This document shows positions 1 to 4,558 of a stretch of 5,002 nucleotides of DNA, piece after piece. Position 1 is the first letter of the stretch. Every line of letters begins with the position of its first letter. Source of the stretch: Actinoalloteichus_B caeruleus. Its GTDB lineage: Bacteria; Actinomycetota; Actinomycetes; Mycobacteriales; Pseudonocardiaceae. A model generated the notes under the pieces. That model was not told the origin of the DNA. It made no database searches and saw only the letters and a program-made list of their open reading frames with translations. Where the stretch lies: assembly GCF_000718005.1 (NCBI RefSeq), contig NZ_JODV01000055.1. One strand, written 5' to 3'. Made by a program: the position numbers and the translations under genes.

Positions 1-573
1 CGAAGCTGTTGACCCGGCAGCCCGCGCTGCGCAGGACCGCGGTGGCCTCGTCGCGTTCGCGTCGCCAGGTCCGGACGCGGTCGACGGCGCGGTTGATGCT
101 GCGGAGGAGGTCGGGGATCTTGCCGAGCTTCGTCCAGGGCACCGCGCTGATCAGGACCCAGCCGCAGGCCACGATGTCGGTTTTGGTGAAGCAGTTCTTG
201 ATGTCGTCCAGGCCGAGGACCTCGGACAGGACCTTTCCTCCTGCGTCGAGGACGACGTCGATGACGGAGCGGGTATCGGCTAAAGTGGCCTGCGCCGCCG
301 AGATCTGTTGAGCGGTATGCCCGTTGTAGGTGCGTGAGACGCGCGGTGTGGACCGCTGTGGAGTGGTTTGCTGTGGTGTGGACTGCGGGGAACGCAGCCG
401 GGAATGCGCACTCTTGCCGAGCGATATCACGCTGCGTACGACGCTGGACGGCCTTGCTGAGCGCTGTTGTGCGTAACCGTTCGACGATGGCTTTGGCCTG
501 GCGTTTCAACCACCGGTAGAGCAGCCCATCAGGGGTCGCTGAAGGTGACGGGGGAGGTGTCCGTTCCCCGGCT
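1..573 (-). pseudogene. Rhs polymorphic toxin C-terminal remnant (core end, linker, pre-toxin region, first residues of HINT)
   Basis: Rhs proteins are large secreted or surface toxins whose core is followed by a linker, a pre-toxin region, a HINT domain and a variable toxin. On the minus strand the end of the core reads SPVTFSDP (about 555-532), where a TGA follows at 531-529. Another frame continues as DGLLYRWLKRQAKAIVERL (530 downward), so the usual SDPDGL is split by a frameshift. A third frame, open from 505 to 2, gives a Pro/Thr/Gln linker, the typical RTYNGH motif, then LGLDDIKNCFTKTDIVACGW, a common pre-toxin motif. It ends at the window edge in GCRVNSF, which matches the start of a HINT domain, Cys first. 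Two frame changes are therefore needed; the second lies roughly at 420-440, but both frames are open there, so its place is uncertain. No Rhs core repeats lie upstream, so this is a fragment. The HINT and any toxin would continue left of the window. Confidence 0.72.
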
Positions 574-837
574 GTCAGCTGTTGGAGCGACCTGATCGGG
601 TGCGACGCTCGGCTCGATGAAGTGCGAGTCCATCGAGCCGAGCACGCATGCATCCGGCACTGCACCCGGCTGCCGGCGGGATGACGTTGACTTCATTATC
701 GGGGCCGCCGTTACGATCCGTCGCTCGCTCCAGCGCACTCGGATCGGTAACTTCGCCTATCTATCAGGCCAAGCACCGAGCCTTCGTACGTCATATCGTG
801 CTCCCAACCGGATGCTGCCATTCCTACGAGGAGCACG
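574..837. other. Intergenic linker with no convincing gene
   Basis: I find no credible gene between the Rhs remnant and the first recombinase remnant. The stretch holds a 13-bp perfect inverted repeat (607-643) and, from about 699, sequence related to the linker at 3987-4084. Open frames here on both strands have no recognisable motif and look like chance GC-rich frames. In plus-strand translation copies 1 and 3 share a loose pattern (GAA..TIRRSLQRTRIG and GAANTRRSIQRTSIG), so the ancestor may have been coding, but I cannot identify it. Confidence 0.45.
607..643. repeat. Perfect 13-bp inverted repeat, 11-nt loop
   Basis: GCTCGGCTCGATG at 607-619 is the exact reverse complement of CATCGAGCCGAGC at 631-643, with an 11-nt loop. 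There is no T-run on either side. It could be a terminator-like hairpin typical of high-GC actinobacteria or the remains of a recombination site. It lies just outside the point where the Rhs sequence becomes recognisable. Confidence 0.6.
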
Positions 838-880
838 GAGGGTGGCAGTACTGGACTGGAGAGATAGAAGCCTCGTCCTC
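699..880 (+). repeat. Linker repeat, copy 1
   Basis: From about 777 to 880 this matches 2371-2473 with few gaps: both contain GCCTTCGT.CGTC, then TATCGTG, CAACCGGAT, CTGCCATTCC, and a shared ACTGGACTGGAG just before the recombinase remnant. Its left part (699-806) matches 3987-4084 more loosely, including TCGGGGC.GCC, TCCAGCG, ATCGGT and TCGTGCTC. It is thus the composite of which copies 2 and 3 keep different parts. Its origin is unknown; it probably derives from sequence once 5' of the recombinase end. Confidence 0.6.
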
Positions 881-1159
881 GCCACGCTCACCGGCGGACC
901 TTCCGATCTGGCCAACCTCACCCGCGTTGCTTCCTCATCCGGCCTGGACTCCGGCGCATCCGCTTCCACGACCTACGGCACTCGACCGCGACCCTGCTCC
1001 TAAAACAGGGCGTCGACCTCGTCGTCATCAAGGAGCTGTTGGGCCACGCTCACGTCGGCGGTCATCGGCCGGCGTCTATGCCTCCGACTCCGACGCCAAG
1101 CCATCGATACCCTGAACGACGTCCCCGACGATTCGCCCGCCGCAGCCGTCGTCCGCTGA
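838..1159 (+). pseudogene. Tyrosine recombinase (phage-type integrase) 3' remnant, copy 1
   Basis: Tyrosine recombinases cut and rejoin DNA with a catalytic Tyr, helped by an Arg, an HxxR motif and a late His. Here only the C-terminal part is seen. The first frame reads VAVLDWRDRSLVLATLTGG.. and resembles the stretch before the HxxR box. A shift into another frame gives RIRFHDLRHSTATLLLKQG (about 955-1011), with the HDLRH box, then KELLGHAHVG with the GH motif. Comparison with copy 2 shows an extra G near 1051-1053 and a small deletion next to the catalytic Tyr region, after which the last frame ends LNDVPDDSPAAAVVR at TGA 1157-1159. At least two frameshifts and loss of the N-terminal half make it non-functional. 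It points towards the end of the immunity gene of cassette C. Confidence 0.75.
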
Positions 1160-1227
1160 CGTTGCCGTCAAGCACTTGTGAAGCGGCATCTAACGTGCTC
1201 CGGGCCATAAGTGCCTCCACCAAATGA

Positions 1228-1590
1228 TTAGCAGTTTGAGCTGTCTCTGGTAATTCCGTAGACCACTCGGTCCTGCGGGTCGTACATAGTCAGCCCATGG
1301 GTGGACGCCAAGTCGAGCAGTACCGGAAAAACTTCACGGGAACGCGACCAAGATATAGTGGCGATCACGCACTTGCTGGTGAAATAGAGAGGGGAAGCCC
1401 ACGGAGATTCCTTCATGTTTTCTTCGTCAAGGTCTGGAAATTTGGAGATTATGGATCGGTAGAAGTTTTCGATGGTCACACTCTCTTCGACTATACCTGT
1501 AGCGCCATCCGTCAGCTGATCGTAGATCTGGGCTGCCTCCTCTGTTGTCGGGATTTCTTTCTGGTACCAAAAAATAAGATCGAAACTCAT
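1228..1590 (-). CDS. Putative immunity protein of cassette C (120 aa)
   Basis: Small protein beginning MSFDLIFWYQKEIPTTEEAA and ending in DRVVYGITRDSSNC. I recognise the general pattern (an N-terminal FDLIFW strand, then a W-rich second half with a YDPQ motif near the C-terminus) from small actinobacterial proteins next to toxin tips, but cannot name a family. The role as the partner that neutralises toxin C is inferred from position: it lies directly downstream of the toxin tip on the same strand. The ATG at 1590 is preferred over one 27 nt upstream because a purine-rich ribosome binding site lies just before it. No signal peptide or membrane segment is visible, so it is probably cytosolic. 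The frame is intact although its toxin is broken. Base composition is clearly less GC-rich than the HINT DNA nearby. Confidence 0.72.
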   Translation of the reverse strand: MSFDLIFWYQKEIPTTEEAAQIYDQLTDGATGIVEESVTIENFYRSIISKFPDLDEENMKESPWASPLYFTSKCVIATISWSRSREVFPVLLDLASTHGLTMYDPQDRVVYGITRDSSNC

Positions 1591-1596
1591 TTTCGC

Positions 1597-1606
1597 CACC
1601 TCTCTC
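1597..1606 (-). promoter_or_regulatory. Ribosome binding site of the cassette C immunity gene
   Basis: On the minus strand GAGAGAGGTGGCGAAA directly precedes the ATG at 1590; the AGAGAGG/AGGTGG stretch sits about 6-8 nt upstream. It favours this start over the in-frame ATG at 1617. Confidence 0.55.
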
Positions 1607-1666
1607 GAAATTGCCATCCGGGGTCGACGTGCGGTACTCGATTGAGGATACTATACCGCCGTTCGG

Positions 1667-1708
1667 TCCTGTGGGGTCGTTCCGACCGGCCAGGGCGACC
1701 CCACAGGA
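1667..1708. repeat. 13-bp inverted repeat between toxin C and its immunity gene
   Basis: TCCTGTGGGGTCG (1667-1679) pairs exactly with CGACCCCACAGGA (1696-1708) around a 16-nt loop. The right arm begins one base beyond the inferred ancestral toxin stop (1710-1712) on the minus strand. There is no T-run. It could reduce read-through from toxin to immunity gene, act as a processing site, or be a cassette-junction relic. Confidence 0.6.
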
Positions 1709-1709
1709 A

Positions 1710-2370
1710 CTATCGATCTATCCACACATCGTGAACTCCGACAAGTGTTCGGCCATCGCTAGTGGTGACCGTATTGCCTGCGCTATTGAGTTAGTCATCA
1801 AATTGCCGTTGATGGGGATTCTTCTTGGCGGTTCCGCCCTTAACTTCTAGCCCATACCACTGGCCGTTGATCTCAACCGTGCCGTCATATTTGCGGGCTC
1901 GCATTCCTGGTGCAGAAACTGCAGTTCCGTTGCGCATAACGGCTGCGCCGTCCATTTCCAGCTGATCCCAGGCGTTTGCTTCATCCGCAGCACCGTCACG
2001 CCCAGGCTCGCCATTACGCTTTGAGAACTTGCCGTCCGCCGAGCGCGGGGCTCCAGTGACTCCTCCGCCGCAATTGTGAACCAGGACCGGCGTCTCGTCC
2101 GCCAGTACATAGTACGTGTGGATGGTGTTGATGGTGAGGTTGTGGACGCGGTGGTGGTGGGGGTAGGTGTGGGCGTGGGTGATGGTGGTGTGGTCGCCGG
2201 TGGGGGTGAGGAGGGTGTCTCCTCGGCGTGGGTCCAGTGGCCGTGGTCGTCGACCCAGAAGGGGTGTTCGTGTGAAGGTTGCGGTGCCCTGGCGGTGGTG
2301 GACACCTTTTGGTGGGTGTTGGGGGTGGTCGAGCTTTACTGTGGTGTTGATGTCCTGCCAACCCCAACCT
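1710..2370 (-). pseudogene. Cassette C: HINT fragment plus PD-(D/E)xK-like toxin tip, interrupted
   Basis: HINT is the autoprocessing intein-like domain that releases the toxin in polymorphic toxins. Its 3' part is clear: HEHPFWVDDHGHWTHA (about 2272-2225), then GDTLLTPTGDHTTITH and YYVLADETPVLVHN (ending 2073). Relative to copy B a 13-nt deletion near 2225 puts the two parts in different frames, and upstream HINT sequence fades around 2370. The tip begins CGGGVTGAPR. Counting from that Cys, D63 (in KYDGTVEING) and E76/K78 (in WYGLEVKGG) fit a PD-(D/E)xK nuclease active site, so a DNase role is likely. After FDD a TAA (1791-1793) interrupts, yet the same frame goes on for 26 codons (LNSAGNTVTTSDG..., ending HDVWIDR) to TAG at 1710-1712, like a normal C-terminus. 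The internal stop and HINT frameshift mean no full product. No start codon of its own is evident. Confidence 0.75.
2127..2226 (-). repeat. Shared HINT DNA, copy C
   Basis: Bases 2127-2199 are identical to 4930-5002, and 2154-2226 are identical to 3739-3811, so this copy links the other two. It encodes the GDTLLTPTGDHTTITH to HHHRVHNLTIN part of HINT. Confidence 0.85.
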
Positions 2371-2473
2371 CGGGCCTTCGTGCGTCGTCGTATCGTGGCT
2401 CTCAACCGGATACTGCCATTCCATGAAGAGTATGGAGGACGGCAGAACTGGACTGGAGTGACAGGGCCTCGTC
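2371..2473 (+). repeat. Linker repeat, copy 2
   Basis: About 100 bp matching 777-880, running straight into the second recombinase remnant. Shared blocks include GCCTTCGT, CGTC, TATCGTG, CAACCGGAT, CTGCCATTCC, GGCAG and ACTGGACTGGAG. One-base length differences between the copies argue that neither is now under coding constraint. Its left end abuts the HINT fragment of cassette C. Confidence 0.65.
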
Positions 2474-2813
2474 TTCACCACGCCGATCGAACGACCTCTC
2501 GACCCGGCCAACCCCACCCGCCGCTTCCGCAGTTTCCTCAACCGGGCCGGGCTCCGACACATCCGCTTCCACGACCTCCGCCACTCGACCGCCACCCTGC
2601 TCCTGGAACAAGGCATCGACCTCGTCGCGATCAAGGAGCTGTTGGGGTCACGCCTACATCGGCGTCACCGCCACCCTCTACGCCCACGTCCGACTCCGCC
2701 TCCAGCCCGACGCCATCGACACCCTCAGCACCGCGCTCGCCAGTCCTGCTGGCGACGACCCGACCCGCGGCGACGGCAACGACCCGCCGCTGTGCGGAGT
2801 CCTCGTCCGCTGA
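2468..2813 (+). pseudogene. Tyrosine recombinase (phage-type integrase) 3' remnant, copy 2
   Basis: This is the better preserved of two copies. It reads LVFTTPIERPLDPANPTRRF, then RHIRFHDLRHSTATLLLEQG with the HxxR box (HDLR), then LVAIKELLG. One extra G in the run 2644-2647 shifts the frame; correcting it restores LLGHAYIGVTATLYAHV with the GH motif and the probable catalytic Tyr, and the frame ends CGVLVR at TGA 2811-2813. About 114 residues of a protein usually near 350-400 are present; the core-binding domain and first catalytic Arg are missing. It converges on the immunity gene of cassette B, with a hairpin between them. It likely derives from an integrated element or from a unit carried with the toxin cassettes. 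Not functional as it stands. Confidence 0.82.
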
Positions 2814-2846
2814 CGTTGTCGTCAACTCCTGCCGTCACCCCATGCA

Positions 2847-2879
2847 GAAGCCCCGTCAGGACACACCTGACGGGGCTTC
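2847..2879. terminator. Strong bidirectional hairpin terminator
   Basis: GAAGCCCCGTCAGG (2847-2860) and CCTGACGGGGCTTC (2866-2879) form a perfect 14-bp stem with a 5-nt ACACA loop. It sits between two converging units: the recombinase remnant ending at 2813 on the plus strand and the immunity gene ending at 2930 on the minus strand. The T-run is poor, as is usual in high-GC actinobacteria. Confidence 0.8.
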
Positions 2880-2929
2880 AACTTTGCTATCGCCATCCAG
2901 CGCGAGGGTTGCGGGATCGGGCTGCGAGG

Positions 2930-3433
2930 CTACACCTCGCCCTTCAACCAACGCTCGAATGGCGCGACCTCCGACAGTTTGGAATTGAGTGCCTTCAACC
3001 CCCCGGCGAAGTCCTCGGCTAATTTCGAGAGCATCGCGACTAGCTCATCCAGTGCAGTATTCTCCCGCTCCGGGTTTGGAACCCAATTTGTCCGCGAATC
3101 ACAGCGAATCATCACGAGATCCCCGCTTGGGCGGAAGGTCAAAGTTCTCTCGATACCTTGCGAGTAGAGATCCACCTCAACTTCGCGTCGTTCGCGCACG
3201 CCTGCCAGAAGCGACGGCAGTTGCTCCATGAAGGCAGACAAGTCATACGCCACATCGAGCGGCCACGTATCACTTCCGAACCCGCCGATGTGAAATCTGC
3301 CGCCTCCAGCATCAGAGAGGGCGCTGCACGCCTCCAGGACGAGGGTTTCGTAATCGGCACCCGGTTCCAGACTCGCTGAAGGAGACAGAGTGCCAGACGG
3401 CACGGCCGGATTGAACGACACAGAGAAGCTCAT
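2930..3433 (-). CDS. Putative immunity protein of cassette B (167 aa)
   Basis: Begins MSFSVSFNPAVPSG and ends FERWLKGEV. Notable stretches are GRFHIGGFGSDTWPLDVAYD (about residues 45-65), LYSQGIERTLTF in the middle, and a helical C-terminus rich in Leu, Glu and Lys. The layout resembles small soluble actinobacterial proteins found next to toxin tips, but I cannot give a family name. Its job as antidote to toxin B is inferred from position. There are upstream in-frame ATGs, but the start at 3433 has an AGGAG 8 nt before it and lies 11 nt after the inferred ancestral toxin stop. No signal peptide or membrane segment. The frame is complete although the toxin next to it carries several lesions. 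A strong hairpin lies about 50 nt past its stop. Confidence 0.75.
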   Translation of the reverse strand: MSFSVSFNPAVPSGTLSPSASLEPGADYETLVLEACSALSDAGGGRFHIGGFGSDTWPLDVAYDLSAFMEQLPSLLAGVRERREVEVDLYSQGIERTLTFRPSGDLVMIRCDSRTNWVPNPERENTALDELVAMLSKLAEDFAGGLKALNSKLSEVAPFERWLKGEV

Positions 3434-3441
3434 CTCTCCAG

Positions 3442-3446
3442 CTCCT
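3442..3446 (-). promoter_or_regulatory. Ribosome binding site of the cassette B immunity gene
   Basis: Minus-strand AGGAG, 8 nt before the ATG at 3433. It overlaps the inferred ancestral stop of toxin B (3445-3447), which suggests the two genes were once translationally linked. It decides the start against longer in-frame alternatives. Confidence 0.65.
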
Positions 3447-3900
3447 AGTTCGGGCCAATGATTGGAAATCCCGTTTGTACAGCCCATTTGGACTCGGGAC
3501 GATGGTAGCTGCTCGCGCTTTCGCAATGCTCCCGTCCGGCATAATCACCTACCCCGTGCCTTCCGGAATCCGCACCGATCTGGGCCCGGCACCTTCGACA
3601 TGGAGTCCCTTCAAGAACTCTGCCGCAGCATCGTTATCCAGCCACTGGCCTTGCTGATTCCCGGTGGTACGAGCGCGATCTGTCAGCTTCTTCGTGTTCT
3701 TCACTCCAGCGCCATGAGTCTTGAAGGTATGACCCCACGTGGTGGGGGTAGGTGTGGGCGTGGGTGATGGTGGTGTGGTCGCCGGTGGGGGTGAGGAGGG
3801 TGTCTCCTCGGGTGAGGTCGGTGGCGTGGGTCCAGTGGCTGCGGTTGTCGATCCAAAAAGGTGTTCGTCGGTGACGGTGCCCGGCAGTGGTTGACGCCTT
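3445..3900 (-). pseudogene. Cassette B: HINT fragment plus toxin tip with several inactivating lesions
   Basis: The HINT part gives WIDNRSHWTHATDLTRGDTL and then TPTGDHTTITHAHTYPHH, stopping at about 3739; the final HINT segment (RVHNLTI...VLVHN in the other copies) is deleted. The toxin follows at once, out of frame with HINT: WGHTFKTHGAGVKNTKKLTD (3737 downward), then NQQGQWLDNDAAAEFL and VRIPEGTG. An amber codon (3549-3551) interrupts where Gln would fit, and the frame resumes as VIMPDGSIAKARAATIV. Just after GLYK a missing base shifts the frame; adding one base gives GFPIIGPN and a TAG at 3445-3447, a natural end. A further 1-nt loss lies upstream in HINT at the T-run near 3857. The HTFKTHG start and compact basic core recall BECR-fold RNase toxins, but that assignment is weak. 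Non-functional. Confidence 0.75.
3739..3811 (-). repeat. Shared HINT DNA, copy B
   Basis: 73 bp identical to 2154-2226. At its left edge (3739) identity stops abruptly and toxin B sequence begins, which marks a deletion junction inside HINT. Confidence 0.85.
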
Positions 3901-3986
3901 TTAGGGGTAGGAGCGAGTGAGACGTTACTCGTGCACTGCCGGTGGTCGAAAATCATGTACTTGCTGCAGAGATTTCGTTCTCACCC

Positions 3987-4084
3987 TCGGGGCTGCCAAT
4001 ACCCGCCGTTCGATCCAGCGTACCTCAATCGGTGCTCTCCCATATGCTGGCCAATTCCAGGCCTTCCTACGCCGTGTCGTGCTC
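3987..4084 (+). repeat. Linker repeat, copy 3 (left part only)
   Basis: Aligns by eye to 699-806 with several short gaps: TCGGGGC.GCC, ATCCAGCG against CTCCAGCG, ATCGGT, then GGCCTTCCTACG against AGCCTTCGTACG, and TCGTGCTC at the end. Similarity fades after about 4084, so the CAACCGGAT...ACTGGACTGG block and the recombinase remnant of copies 1 and 2 are missing. Confidence 0.5.
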
Positions 4085-4110
4085 GGGCGGGACGTGTTCG
4101 AACGTGATGG

Positions 4111-4137
4111 TTCCGGGGGAGATGGCGCCCCCCGGAA
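4111..4137 (-). terminator. Hairpin downstream of the cassette A immunity gene
   Basis: TTCCGGGGG (4111-4119) pairs with CCCCCGGAA (4129-4137), 9 bp around a 9-nt loop, extendable with one bulge. It starts about 25 nt past the stop of the minus-strand immunity gene. There is no clear T-run, so this is a plausible actinobacterial-type terminator. Confidence 0.55.
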
Positions 4138-4162
4138 ACCATGCGTCCATAATCGCGGTGTT

Positions 4163-4558
4163 CTAAGTCTTTCGGGTTATTATTATCTGAACGTAAGACG
4201 CGTTCTGTGCGTCATCGACTCGCACGGAGCAGTGTGTGACTTTGTTCTCTTCGTAGAACGCGACCTTAACGTGTTCGTTCGGATCGTGCACTACTAGCAT
4301 GCCGTGTGGGCAAGGAAGTTCAGTCTCGAAAAGAGTTAGAGGGAGTATGGTGGGTGGCGTGGATCTCCACACTTCGCAGGAGACGGGATTGACGACGCTG
4401 GGCATAACGCTGAAGATTATGGAGCTTTCGTCCTGGTGCCAATTTGCTTCGTTTGGATCCCAATCTGATATATCTCCGTCGCTCGCCACGTCTTGTAGGA
4501 TCAGGCAACCGTGTTCAATGTATGCTATGAATGAAGCTATCGGCGCTTCTTTTACCAT
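4163..4558 (-). CDS. Putative immunity protein of cassette A (131 aa)
   Basis: Begins MVKEAPIASFIAYIEHGCLI and ends VQIIITRKT. The middle has a W-rich segment (DISDWDPNEANWHQDES), a strand ending in SIIFSV, then a STPP motif followed by ETELPCPHGMLVVHD. This series of beta strands with a PP turn and an E..L...G.L.V strand loosely recalls ComJ, the inhibitor of the NucA nuclease in Bacillus; that likeness is only by eye. The start is decided by AAGGAG 9 nt upstream; an earlier in-frame ATG at 4618 would run far into the toxin gene. It overlaps the toxin stop by 7 nt (ATGGTAA), so the two are probably translationally coupled. No signal peptide. GC content is low for this window, hinting at recent arrival. 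Role as antidote to toxin A is inferred. Confidence 0.75.
   Translation of the reverse strand: MVKEAPIASFIAYIEHGCLILQDVASDGDISDWDPNEANWHQDESSIIFSVMPSVVNPVSCEVWRSTPPTILPLTLFETELPCPHGMLVVHDPNEHVKVAFYEENKVTHCSVRVDDAQNASYVQIIITRKT

Larger units (their letters stand above)
3901..4162. other. Linker between cassettes A and B, no convincing gene
   Basis: It holds the shortened linker copy 3 (3987-4084) and a terminator-like hairpin (4111-4137). Unlike the other two linkers it has no recombinase 3' end. Plus-strand open frames here have no recognisable motif. Confidence 0.45.

Noticed and set aside
9..519. Plus-strand open frames opposite the Rhs remnant
   Set aside because: Arg/Ser-rich translations without motifs; the minus strand carries recognisable Rhs linker and pre-toxin motifs.
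2127..2226. CRISPR or tandem repeat array
   Set aside because: The repeated segments are parts of homologous HINT domains over a kilobase apart, with no regular spacers or direct-repeat units.
1847..2305. Minus-strand open frame with a Pro/Thr-rich middle
   Set aside because: Its first part (HEHPFWVDDHGHWTHA) is real HINT sequence, but after the 13-nt deletion it is out of frame. I included only the true part in the cassette C pseudogene.
2076..2426. Plus-strand Val/Gly-rich frame that could be taken for a repeat protein
   Set aside because: It is the antisense reading of HINT; the VGVGVG pattern follows from the G/T-rich strand.
2014..2634. Minus-strand open frame of 206 codons rich in Pro and His
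   Set aside because: It reads HINT and recombinase DNA out of frame; the Pro/His repeats come from the GGTG-rich DNA and not from a real repeat protein.
2167..2988. Long plus-strand open frame of 273 codons
   Set aside because: It crosses HINT DNA on the other strand, the linker and the recombinase in the wrong frame, giving low-complexity Arg/Pro/Ser/Thr-rich sequence with no motif. It is an effect of high GC content.
4096..4103. Palindrome GTTCGAAC as a possible operator
   Set aside because: Eight bases only, a single copy, and no promoter nearby; expected by chance.
3917..4297. Plus-strand frame opposite the cassette A immunity gene and linker
   Set aside because: It runs across the linker into the reverse strand of an intact gene, with no motif and no ribosome binding site. 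Its loose likeness to copy 1 is noted under the linker repeat.
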